From positions 3,224,001-3,288,000 of the forward strand of contig NC_004663.1 in NCBI RefSeq assembly GCF_000011065.1: DNA of 64,000 nt, in the 5' to 3' direction. Positions 56,901 to 64,000 of this stretch are shown here, piece after piece. Positions within the stretch are counted from its first letter, which is position 1. Each line of letters opens with the position of its first letter. The notes under the pieces are model-generated. The model was given only the letters and a program-made list of their open reading frames with translations, was not told the DNA's origin and searched no databases. Source of the stretch: Bacteroides thetaiotaomicron VPI-5482. Its GTDB lineage: Bacteria; Bacteroidota; Bacteroidia; Bacteroidales; Bacteroidaceae. A program made the translations under genes and the position numbers.

Positions 56901-57976
56901 ACCCAGAAAGTACGTTCATCATCAAGATAGATGGCACGCACGGGGCGTTCTATTTTCTCGGTGTAATTGCTAAGCACCATTGATTTGATAGAATAAAGCG
57001 GGTTCGAATAAAGATAAACGCCCTGCCCGTCAGTACCAATCCAGACAATATCCTGAAAACGGTCTTTCTTGAGACAGAATACACCGCTGTTGATAGGTAA
57101 CGACTGAATTTGATAATGATCCGTCTCCTTCTGTTTCTCCAACAGGAGAATACCATCCATCAAAAAGCCCACAAAATAGCTGTTATGATAATGAACGATG
57201 GACGAAATTTTGCCACGTTCCTGTATTTCCTTACCCAGATTGGCAATAAATTCATTCTTCTGGGTCGGAATATGGAAAGCATAAAAATTAAATTCCTTGT
57301 CTATGTAATAAAGAGATTGCTCGTCATTGAAACAATAAATCAAGGAAGTCTGATAAATCAGGTTTGTTTTCTGGGGTAACAGGGTGATATCTCCCGATGC
57401 GGCTTCCTGCTGTATGTCATAACAGCGGTTGTATCCTTTCATGACTACCCACATCCGGTTGTTACCATCGATAAAGAAGTTTACGATATCGGAAATCGGG
57501 ATTCCCGTGATATTGATTTTCTTGAAGACTCCTTCTTTTTTATGATAATAATAGATGCAGTTACTATCCTGGATAATGAACAGATTGCCATGACTATCCT
57601 TATTCATAAAGAAGAGTTTCTGAAATTCATTATAGTGAGTGATTGTATTGGTTTTCCGGTTCAAACGGTTCAACCCATAGTAGGTTTGAATCCAGTAAAT
57701 ATCTTCGCCCGTATACACAATATTGTCAATCAGATTACCAGATAAGTAATCCTCCTTGTCACGAGTCTTAAATTCCTCAATCTCCTGTCCATCATAAATA
57801 TTCAGTCCGTCGCAGGTCCCGATCCACATCAATCCACGCTCATCCTGGCACAGAGATGTAATCGAACTATTAGACATATACTCTTTATCTGCAACTTGCT
57901 TCAAATTATAAGCATAAGCGTTATGTATCAACAGATTAAGAAAAAAGAATAGAATAAAAACCGACTGTTTTCCCAT
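53939..57976 (-). CDS. Hybrid two-component system regulator (HTCS) of the PUL
   Basis: 1345 aa. Signal peptide, then many regulator propeller repeats (LMWIGTCDGLNIYDG, IVWIGTDGQGVYLYS, LLWIGDEEGLTYYS) and a Y_Y_Y-type domain (FYKLKGLSDQWVNNG). A membrane segment (WWAYLIYAFCLLLLAALLI) precedes the kinase with H836 in IAHEFCTPLTLIY (Cys replaces the common Arg). The receiver has D1139 in VIICDVMMPG, and an AraC-type helix-turn-helix ends the protein (IDEIVFDSGFSNKVTFFKVF). It would sense a periplasmic oligosaccharide and activate both flanking operons. Confidence 0.93.
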   Translation of the reverse strand: MGKQSVFILFFFLNLLIHNAYAYNLKQVADKEYMSNSSITSLCQDERGLMWIGTCDGLNIYDGQEIEEFKTRDKEDYLSGNLIDNIVYTGEDIYWIQTYYGLNRLNRKTNTITHYNEFQKLFFMNKDSHGNLFIIQDSNCIYYYHKKEGVFKKINITGIPISDIVNFFIDGNNRMWVVMKGYNRCYDIQQEAASGDITLLPQKTNLIYQTSLIYCFNDEQSLYYIDKEFNFYAFHIPTQKNEFIANLGKEIQERGKISSIVHYHNSYFVGFLMDGILLLEKQKETDHYQIQSLPINSGVFCLKKDRFQDIVWIGTDGQGVYLYSNPLYSIKSMVLSNYTEKIERPVRAIYLDDERTFWVGTKGNGILKIYDYEFDKNISDCRAEVLTTSNSALSSNAVYCFAKSHRNLLWIGDEEGLTYYSYREKRIKSIPIRIGNEDFKYIHGIYETADSELWLASVGMGVVKARIAGTPDNPVIVDAQRYVINDGELGSNYFFTIYAENEANLLFGNKGYGVFRYNETTNGLEPVSTHKYENMTLNNILAISKDSSNNYLFGTSYGLIKYTSETSYQLFNAKNGFLNNTIHAILRNSSDNFWLSTNLGLINFDTKRNVFRSYGFGDGLKVVEFSDGAAFRDSRTGTLFFGGINGVVAIRADGRPEQLYMPPVYFDKLSIFGEQYNLGEFLTRKKETEVLNLQYDQNFFSVSFASVDYLNGNNCTYFYKLKGLSDQWVNNGSESGVSFTNMAPGEYTLLVKYYNSVFDKESDVYSLVIRIGDPWYASWWAYLIYAFCLLLLAALLIRSFILRSKRKKQELLNEIEKRHQKNVFESKLRFFTNIAHEFCTPLTLIYSPCGRILSSKGLSKFVVDYVQMIQTNAERLNNLIHELIEFRRIETGNREVRIESLNVSSIVKGIAKTFVEMAKSRNITFLSKIPEQVMWNSDKGFLNTIIINLISNAFKYTPDGQSIKIEVDTSGENMLTLRVANEGSTIKEKDFQYIFNRYAILDNFENQDEKNFSRNGLGLAISYNMAKLLNGTLKVENTPDGWVMFTLTLPVVELTTGVAETKRLTAEYIPKIDTQSILKLPQYEFDKMRPTLLVVDDEIEMLWFIGEIFSADFNVVTLQDPERLDQVMNEVYPNVIICDVMMPGMGGIELTRRIKSVKETAHIPIIVVSGRHEMEQQMEALSAGAEMYITKPFSAEYLRISVCQVIERKEVLKNYFSSPISSFEKSDGKLTHKESKKFLQSVLKIINDNITNKDLTPRYIADRLAISPRSLYRKMEEIGEDSPTDLIKECRLHIAKDLLLTTKKTIDEIVFDSGFSNKVTFFKVFREKYECTPKEFRQKHLAEVQ

Positions 57977-58186
57977 AGTGTATTATTCTTAGATTTGCTA
58001 TATGACAAAGGTAAACAAAAAAACATTCCGAGCTTTTTTTTGGCCGGAATATAAGTAAAGCTCCGTGCCAGAGTAGTTAATTTCAGCGACAAGAGGCGAT
58101 TTAGCCCCTCTATTACTAGAAGCACATTCCTTTTCTCCCTATTTTCGTCGTAGAAATTATTTTCAAATCTATAAATTCATTTGTTC
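57977..58186 (+). promoter_or_regulatory. Divergent promoter region between HTCS and GH92
   Basis: About 210 bases separate the divergent starts. TATTTTCG at 58140-58147 resembles TAnnTTTG with one mismatch, 40 bases before the GH92 ATG. No clear -33 element or operator repeat was found. Confidence 0.35.
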
Positions 58187-60469
58187 ATGAAAACACATTT
58201 TTCATTTAAACACTTGCTATTTCTTGGAGGTGCCGTGTTGTACAGCCTGCAATCTTCTGCCGTTAAGAATCCTGTAGACTATGTCAGCACACTGATAGGC
58301 ACTCAATCCAAGTTTGAACTGTCTACCGGAAACACGTATCCGGCTACGGCATTGCCGTGGGGAATGAATTTCTGGACACCGCAGACCGGTAAAATGGGAG
58401 ACGGTTGGGCGTACACGTATGATGCCGACAAAATCCGGGGATTCAAACAAACACATCAGCCCAGTCCCTGGATGAACGACTACGGGCAGTTCGCCATCAT
58501 GCCTATCACAGGCGGACTGGTATTCGATCAAGACCGACGTGCCAGTTGGTTCTCTCACAAAGCGGAAGTTGCCAAACCTTATTATTATAAGGTATACCTC
58601 GCCGACCATGATGTAACAACCGAGCTTGCTCCTACGGAGCGTGCCGTCATGTTCCGTTTCACGTATCCGGAGACAAAGAATGCCTACGTGATTGTAGACG
58701 CTTTCGACAAAGGTTCTTATGTGAAAGTGATTCCGGAAGAAAACAAGATTATCGGCTATTCAACCAAGAATAGCGGCGGTGTGCCGGAAAACTTCAAAAA
58801 CTATTTCGTGATTCAATTCGACAAACCGTTCACATTCGTTTCCACAGTTTTCGAAAACAACATTCTTCCGAATGAAACAGAAGCAAAAGGAAACCACACA
58901 GGGGCCGTGATCGGATTCGCCACGAAAAAGGGAGAAATCGTACACGCACGTGTTGCTTCCTCCTTTATCAGCCCCGAACAGGCGGAGTTGAATCTCAAAG
59001 AGCTTGGCAAAAACAGTTTCGACCAACTGGTAGCGAACGGAAGAGAAATCTGGAACCGTGAAATGAGTAAAATAGAGATAGAAGACGATAATATCGATAA
59101 TTTACGCACCTTCTATTCTTGTTTATACCGTTCCATGCTTTTTCCACGCAGTTTCTACGAGATAGATGCTAAGGGACAAGTCATGCATTACAGCCCCTAC
59201 AACGGCGAAGTGCGTCCCGGTTATATGTTTACCGACACCGGATTCTGGGACACGTTCCGCTGCCTGTTCCCTTTCCTCAACCTGATGTATCCGTCAATGA
59301 ATCAAAAGATGCAGGAGGGACTAGTGAATACTTACAAGGAAAGTGGTTTCCTGCCGGAATGGGCCAGTCCGGGACATCGGGATTGTATGGTAGGCAACAA
59401 CTCGGCTTCCGTAGTAGCCGACGCTTACATCAAAGGATTGCGAGGATATGATATCGAAACTCTTTGGGAAGCATTGAAACATGGAGCAAATGCACATCTT
59501 CGCGGGACTGCTTCAGGTCGTCTCGGTTACGAATCTTACAACCAACTGGGATATGTTGCCAACAATATCGGCATAGGACAAAACGTTGCACGTACATTGG
59601 AGTATGCTTACAACGACTGGGCAATTTATACACTAGGTAAGAAACTTGGTAAACCGGAGAACGAAATCGACATTTATAAGAAACACGCGCTGAACTACAA
59701 AAATGTCTATCACCCGGAACGCAAACTGATGGTTGGCAAAGATAACAAAGGCGTATTCAATCCGAATTTCGATGCAGTGGACTGGAGCGGTGAATTTTGC
59801 GAAGGGAATAGCTGGCACTGGAGCTTCTGCGTATTCCACGACCCGCAAGGACTTATCAACCTGATGGGAGGCAAGAAAGAATTCAACGCGATGATGGATT
59901 CTGTTTTTGTCATCTCGGGTAAACTGGGAATGGAAAGCCGCGGCATGATTCACGAAATGCGTGAAATGCAAGTAATGAACATGGGGCAATATGCGCATGG
60001 CAACCAGCCTATTCAACACATGGTATATCTCTACAACTATTCAAGCGAACCCTGGAAAGCTCAATACTGGATACGTGAGATTATGAACAAACTATATACC
60101 GCCGGTCCCGACGGTTATTGCGGTGACGAAGACAACGGACAGACTTCCGCCTGGTATGTATTCTCCGCACTCGGTTTCTATCCGGTTTGCCCGGGAACAG
60201 ATGAATATATCATAGGAACCCCGCTCTTTAAATCAGCGAAGTTACATTTGGAGAACGGAAAGACCATCACGATCAAGGCAGATAACAACCAGCTTGACAA
60301 CCGCTACATCAAGGAAATGAAAGTAAACGGGAAATCACAAACCCGTAATTTCCTTACACATGACCAGCTGATTAAAGGTGCTAATATTCAATTTCAAATG
60401 AGCCCCGTGCCCAATAAACAACGGGGAACCACAGAAAAAGATGTACCTTACTCTCTTTCGTTTGAATAA
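58187..60469 (+). CDS. GH92 exo-alpha-mannosidase
   Basis: 760 aa with signal peptide (MKTHFSFKHLLFLGGAVLYSLQSSA). The ATG at 58187 was preferred over an upstream TTG. The family motifs are present: VSTLIGTQSKFELSTGNTYP, FTDTGFWDTFRCLFPF, CEGNSWHWSF and CGDEDNGQTSAWYVFSALGF. E539 and D647/D649 have the spacing of the catalytic acid and base residues known for GH92. It would trim alpha-mannosyl side chains in a calcium-dependent, inverting reaction in the periplasm. First gene of the plus-strand operon. Confidence 0.95.
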   Translation: MKTHFSFKHLLFLGGAVLYSLQSSAVKNPVDYVSTLIGTQSKFELSTGNTYPATALPWGMNFWTPQTGKMGDGWAYTYDADKIRGFKQTHQPSPWMNDYGQFAIMPITGGLVFDQDRRASWFSHKAEVAKPYYYKVYLADHDVTTELAPTERAVMFRFTYPETKNAYVIVDAFDKGSYVKVIPEENKIIGYSTKNSGGVPENFKNYFVIQFDKPFTFVSTVFENNILPNETEAKGNHTGAVIGFATKKGEIVHARVASSFISPEQAELNLKELGKNSFDQLVANGREIWNREMSKIEIEDDNIDNLRTFYSCLYRSMLFPRSFYEIDAKGQVMHYSPYNGEVRPGYMFTDTGFWDTFRCLFPFLNLMYPSMNQKMQEGLVNTYKESGFLPEWASPGHRDCMVGNNSASVVADAYIKGLRGYDIETLWEALKHGANAHLRGTASGRLGYESYNQLGYVANNIGIGQNVARTLEYAYNDWAIYTLGKKLGKPENEIDIYKKHALNYKNVYHPERKLMVGKDNKGVFNPNFDAVDWSGEFCEGNSWHWSFCVFHDPQGLINLMGGKKEFNAMMDSVFVISGKLGMESRGMIHEMREMQVMNMGQYAHGNQPIQHMVYLYNYSSEPWKAQYWIREIMNKLYTAGPDGYCGDEDNGQTSAWYVFSALGFYPVCPGTDEYIIGTPLFKSAKLHLENGKTITIKADNNQLDNRYIKEMKVNGKSQTRNFLTHDQLIKGANIQFQMSPVPNKQRGTTEKDVPYSLSFE

Positions 60470-60522
60470 AATATTGTACTTTTGGAGATCAATGAATTAT
60501 CTACCAAACAAACTATAAAAAC

Positions 60523-61473
60523 ATGAAACTGAAAAACCTTTTACTAATTGCCCTTGTTGCGATCGTCTTTTGCGGTTGTCAAAGTAACTATCAGCCTACT
60601 TCTATCACCGTTGCCTCCTACAATTTGAGAAACGCCAACGGTGGCGATTCAATCAACGGAAACGGTTGGGGACAACGTTACCCGGTCATTGCCCAAATAG
60701 TGCAATATCACGATTTCGATATTTTCGGCACGCAGGAGTGCTTTATTCATCAACTGAAAGATATGAAAGAAGCATTACCCGGTTATGATTATATCGGTGT
60801 AGGTCGCGACGACGGCAAAGAGAAAGGTGAACATTCTGCTATTTTCTATCGCACAGACAAGTTTGACGTGATAGAGAAAGGTGATTTTTGGTTGTCGGAA
60901 ACTCCCGACGTGCCGAGCAAAGGATGGGATGCCGTGTTGCCGCGTATTTGCAGTTGGGGACACTTCAAATGCAAAGATACCGGCTTCGAATTCCTTTTCT
61001 TCAACCTGCACATGGACCATATCGGCAAGAAGGCACGTGTGGAAAGTGCATTCCTCGTACAGGACAAGATGAAAGAACTTGGCAAAGGCAAAGAGCTTCC
61101 GGCCATCCTGACGGGAGACTTCAATGTCGACCAGACCCACCAGTCTTATGATGCTTTTGTGAGCAAAGGGGTGTTGTGCGACTCTTACGAGAAGGCCGGC
61201 TTCCGCTATGCTATCAACGGCACGTTCAACGACTTCGACCCGAACAGCTTTACGGAAAGCCGTATCGACCATATATTCGTTTCTCCGTCTTTCCAAGTGA
61301 AAAGATATGGTGTGCTGACTGATACTTACCGCAGCATCGTAGGCAAGGGAGAAAAGAAGCAGGCGAACGATTGCCCGGAAGAAATCGACATCAAGACTTA
61401 TCAGGCGCGCACTCCTTCAGACCATTTCCCCGTAAAGGTGGAACTGGAGTTCGACCAGCGTCAGCAGAAATAA
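60523..61473 (+). CDS. Endonuclease/exonuclease/phosphatase-fold lipoprotein
   Basis: 316 aa. Lipoprotein signal (LLIALVAIVFCGC-QSN, C19). The fold's motifs are clear: VASYNLRNAN, FGTQECFIHQL (metal-binding Glu), FFNLHMDHIG, LTGDFNVDQ and PSDHFPVKVEL (catalytic Asp-His). Such proteins hydrolyse phosphodiesters. Within a mannan locus the likely target is a sugar phosphate, such as mannosyl-phosphate in fungal mannan, rather than DNA (inference). It lies between GH92 and GH76, 53 bases after the former. Confidence 0.85.
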   Translation: MKLKNLLLIALVAIVFCGCQSNYQPTSITVASYNLRNANGGDSINGNGWGQRYPVIAQIVQYHDFDIFGTQECFIHQLKDMKEALPGYDYIGVGRDDGKEKGEHSAIFYRTDKFDVIEKGDFWLSETPDVPSKGWDAVLPRICSWGHFKCKDTGFEFLFFNLHMDHIGKKARVESAFLVQDKMKELGKGKELPAILTGDFNVDQTHQSYDAFVSKGVLCDSYEKAGFRYAINGTFNDFDPNSFTESRIDHIFVSPSFQVKRYGVLTDTYRSIVGKGEKKQANDCPEEIDIKTYQARTPSDHFPVKVELEFDQRQQK

Positions 61474-61525
61474 TCTTTGTATCTAGTTATAACCTGAAAG
61501 TTTCACCACACAACCCGATATTCCT

Positions 61526-62683
61526 ATGAGAAATATATGTTTTGTAGCCTGTATGTTATTTTGCCTTACTTCCGCAGTGGGAAAGACACCGGGAAATACC
61601 CGTTATCTTTCTATTGCCGACTCGATTCTATCTAATGTATTGAATCTCTATCAGACGAATGACGGACTACTAACAGAAACGTATCCTGTCAATCCCGACC
61701 AAAAAATTACTTATCTGGCGGGCGGAACGCAGCAGAACGGAACGCTGAAGGCTTCTTTTCTATGGCCGTATTCCGGGATGATGTCGGGTTGTGTGGCTTT
61801 ATACAAAGCGACCGGAAACAAGAAGTACAAAAAGATTCTCGAGAAAAGAATTCTACCGGGAATGGAGCAGTATTGGGATAACAGTCGCTTGCCGGCCTGT
61901 TATCAGTCATACCCCACCAAGTACGGGCAGCACGGACGTTATTATGACGATAACATCTGGATTGCACTGGATTACTGCGATTATTACCAACTGACTCACA
62001 AGCCTGCATCTTTGGAAAAAGCCGTTGCATTGTATCAATATATCTACAGTGGATGGAGCGATGAGATAGGCGGTGGCATCTTTTGGTGTGAACAGCAGAA
62101 GGAAGCGAAGCATACTTGTTCCAATGCACCGTCTACTGTGCTCGGTGTCAAGTTGTACCGGCTGACGAAGGATGCCAAATACCTCGAAAAAGCAAAAGAG
62201 ACGTATGCCTGGACGAAAAAGCATCTGTGCGACCCTACCGACCATCTTTACTGGGATAACATCAACCTGAAAGGGAAAGTTTCCAAAGAGAAGTACGCCT
62301 ACAACAGTGGACAGATGATTCAGGCGGGTGTATTGCTCTATGAGGAAACGGGAGATGAACAGTATTTGCGCGATGCACAGCAGACAGCCGCAGGAACTGA
62401 TGCTTTTTTCCGCACAAAAGCCGACAAGAAAGACCCGACTGTCAAAGTGCATAAAGACATGGCCTGGTTTAACGTGATCTTATTCAGAGGACTGAAAGCT
62501 CTGTATAAGATTGACAAGAATCCGGCGTATGTCAATGCGATGGTGGAAAATGCGCTTCACGCCTGGGAAAACTACCGGGATGAAAACGGATTATTAGGCA
62601 GGGATTGGTCGGGACATAACAAGGAGCAGTATAAATGGCTGCTCGACAATGCCTGTCTTATTGAATTCTTTGCAGAGATTTAA
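61526..62683 (+). CDS. GH76 alpha-1,6-mannanase, periplasmic
   Basis: 385 aa with an ordinary signal peptide (MRNICFVACMLFCLTSAVG) and no extra N-terminal module. Paired catalytic aspartates D141/D142 in GRYYDDNIWIALDY; also GGGIFWCEQQKEAKHTCSNA and KYAYNSGQMIQAG. It would shorten imported alpha-1,6-mannan backbones in the periplasm, complementing the surface GH76 of the other operon. The two GH76 proteins are clearly paralogous in their core but differ in anchoring and length. Confidence 0.93.
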   Translation: MRNICFVACMLFCLTSAVGKTPGNTRYLSIADSILSNVLNLYQTNDGLLTETYPVNPDQKITYLAGGTQQNGTLKASFLWPYSGMMSGCVALYKATGNKKYKKILEKRILPGMEQYWDNSRLPACYQSYPTKYGQHGRYYDDNIWIALDYCDYYQLTHKPASLEKAVALYQYIYSGWSDEIGGGIFWCEQQKEAKHTCSNAPSTVLGVKLYRLTKDAKYLEKAKETYAWTKKHLCDPTDHLYWDNINLKGKVSKEKYAYNSGQMIQAGVLLYEETGDEQYLRDAQQTAAGTDAFFRTKADKKDPTVKVHKDMAWFNVILFRGLKALYKIDKNPAYVNAMVENALHAWENYRDENGLLGRDWSGHNKEQYKWLLDNACLIEFFAEI

Positions 62684-62742
62684 CACTTCTTCTCCGCAAC
62701 ACTTTCATAATCAATACTAATCAACAAAAAAAGACTATTACC

Positions 62743-64000
62743 ATGAATATAACTAAAGCCTTTTGTTTGTCCATAGCACTCTTGGGCGCTAGCAATATGC
62801 AGGCTATAACGAACAGTGATTTTGTCATCCAACAAGATAATACCAAAATCAACAACTATCAGACGAACCGTCCGGAAACATCGAAACGTCTGTTTGTCTC
62901 ACAAGCTGTGGAACAACAGATTGCGCATATCAAGCAACTGCTGACGAATGCCCGCTTAGCATGGATGTTCGAAAACTGTTTCCCGAACACACTGGATACT
63001 ACTGTTCATTTTGACGGTAAAGACGATACGTTTGTTTATACAGGTGACATCCACGCCATGTGGTTGCGCGATTCGGGTGCACAAGTATGGCCTTACGTGC
63101 AACTCGCCAACAAAGACGCAGAACTGAAAAAAATGCTCGCTGGCGTTATCAAACGTCAGTTCAAGTGTATCAATATCGACCCGTATGCCAATGCTTTCAA
63201 CATGAATTCCGAAGGCGGCGAATGGATGAGTGACCTTACGGACATGAAGCCCGAACTGCACGAACGCAAATGGGAAATCGACTCGCTCTGTTATCCTATC
63301 CGTCTCGCTTATCATTACTGGAAGACGACGGGAGATGCCAGTATATTCTCCGACGAATGGCTTACAGCCATCGCCAAGGTTCTGAAAACGTTTAAGGAAC
63401 AGCAACGAAAAGAAGATCCGAAAGGTCCTTATCGTTTCCAACGCAAAACGGAACGTGCACTCGATACGATGACCAATGACGGCTGGGGCAATCCTGTAAA
63501 GCCGGTCGGACTGATTGCTTCTGCTTTCCGTCCTTCGGATGATGCTACAACTTTCCAGTTTCTCGTTCCGTCCAACTTCTTTGCTGTAACTTCATTGCGC
63601 AAAGCTGCCGAAATTCTGAATACGGTCAACAAGAAACCTGATTTAGCTAAAGAATGTACTACACTGTCTAACGAAGTGGAAACAGCCCTGAAAAAGTATG
63701 CGGTTTACAATCATCCGAAATATGGCAAAATCTATGCTTTCGAAGTGGACGGTTTCGGCAATCAACTGTTAATGGATGATGCCAATGTGCCGAGTCTCAT
63801 TGCCCTGCCTTATCTTGGGGATGTGAAAGTGAACGATCCTATTTATCAGAATACCCGTAAGTTTGTATGGAGCGAAGATAATCCTTACTTCTTCAAAGGT
63901 ACTGCCGGCGAAGGAATTGGCGGTCCGCACATCGGATATGATATGATTTGGCCCATGAGTATTATGATGAAAGCATTCACCAGTCAAAACGACGCAGAAA
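62743..64000 (+). CDS. GH125 exo-alpha-1,6-mannosidase (cut by the window end)
   Basis: The frame is open from ATG 62743 to the last base (419 codons) with a signal peptide (MNITKAFCLSIALLGASNMQA). Family motifs: TGDIHAMWLRDSGAQVWPY, NSEGGEWM, WEIDSLCYP (D180, candidate acid) and GTAGEGIGGPHIGYDMIWPM (E390, candidate base). It would release mannose from the non-reducing end of alpha-1,6-mannose oligosaccharides. It starts 59 bases after GH76 and ends the visible operon. Confidence 0.93.
   Translation, partial: MNITKAFCLSIALLGASNMQAITNSDFVIQQDNTKINNYQTNRPETSKRLFVSQAVEQQIAHIKQLLTNARLAWMFENCFPNTLDTTVHFDGKDDTFVYTGDIHAMWLRDSGAQVWPYVQLANKDAELKKMLAGVIKRQFKCINIDPYANAFNMNSEGGEWMSDLTDMKPELHERKWEIDSLCYPIRLAYHYWKTTGDASIFSDEWLTAIAKVLKTFKEQQRKEDPKGPYRFQRKTERALDTMTNDGWGNPVKPVGLIASAFRPSDDATTFQFLVPSNFFAVTSLRKAAEILNTVNKKPDLAKECTTLSNEVETALKKYAVYNHPKYGKIYAFEVDGFGNQLLMDDANVPSLIALPYLGDVKVNDPIYQNTRKFVWSEDNPYFFKGTAGEGIGGPHIGYDMIWPMSIMMKAFTSQNDAE

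Noticed and set aside
1..64000. CRISPR arrays, tRNA or rRNA genes
   Set aside because: No regularly spaced short repeats, cloverleaf-like sequence or conserved rRNA stretch was seen on either strand.

Overview
The window reads as a Bacteroides chromosome (or a close relative) carrying an integrated CTnDOT-like conjugative element next to a polysaccharide utilisation locus (PUL). The host call rests on complete Bacteroides-type tra and mob operons, an RteA/RteB pair, TAnnTTTG promoter -7 boxes, paired SusC/SusD genes, a hybrid two-component regulator and many GH92/GH76/GH125 mannan enzymes. No rRNA, tRNA or CRISPR array was seen.

Layout. (1) 1-1.0 kb is AT-rich with little recognisable. (2) 1.0-9.98 kb is a plus-strand accessory block of the element, mostly small unnamed proteins plus a DUF4120 protein, a reduced N6-methyltransferase-like protein and a DUF932-type protein. 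Two copies of a ~155-nt structured repeat sit 51-54 nt upstream of the two gene groups. (3) 10.2-26.1 kb is the minus-strand transfer operon traA-B-D // E-F-G-H-I-J-K-L-M-N-O-Q, followed by a methyltransferase pseudogene. traG is interrupted by a 2.5-kb group II intron. A DUF1016 nuclease-like gene with a strong bidirectional terminator splits the operon between traD and traE, and traE has its own -7 box. (4) 26.1-26.9 kb lies between the divergent tra and mob operons. It holds a diverged tandem duplication rich in ATAC/GTAT half-sites, a 17-bp motif shared with the traE upstream region, and a cluster of perfect hairpins that is the best oriT candidate. (5) 26.9-30.7 kb is mobA-mobB(relaxase)-mobC(coupling protein). 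(6) 30.75-34.5 kb holds two group II introns in tandem behind the rteB terminator. (7) 34.6-38.2 kb is rteA-rteB, without tetQ upstream. No integrase or excisionase is visible, so the element probably extends left of base 1 or is incomplete. (8) 38.2-38.9 kb is AT-rich non-coding DNA, the likely element/chromosome transition. (9) 38.9-53.4 kb is a minus-strand PUL operon: NHL lipoprotein, SusC, SusD, DUF1735-like lipoprotein, GH76, GH67, tandem-SGNH esterase, GH97. (10) 53.9-58.0 kb is the hybrid two-component regulator. (11) 58.2-64.0 kb is a plus-strand operon: GH92, an endonuclease/exonuclease/phosphatase-fold lipoprotein, GH76 and GH125 (cut by the window end).

How it works together. The relaxase complex would nick near 26.8 kb, MobC would pass the strand to the VirB-like channel built by TraE-TraQ, and RteA/RteB would control transfer. 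In the PUL, surface lipoproteins and SusCD would capture and import a mannose-rich glycan cut by the surface GH76. GH92, GH76 and GH125 would finish alpha-mannan, while GH67, GH97 and the SGNH protein would remove glucuronate, galactose-like and acyl decorations. This mix suggests a decorated fungal-type mannan rather than plain yeast mannan (inference).

The most unusual signals are the covarying structured leader pair, the intron inside traG, the terminator that splits the tra operon, the shared mob/traE motif and the compositionally distinct mixed PUL.
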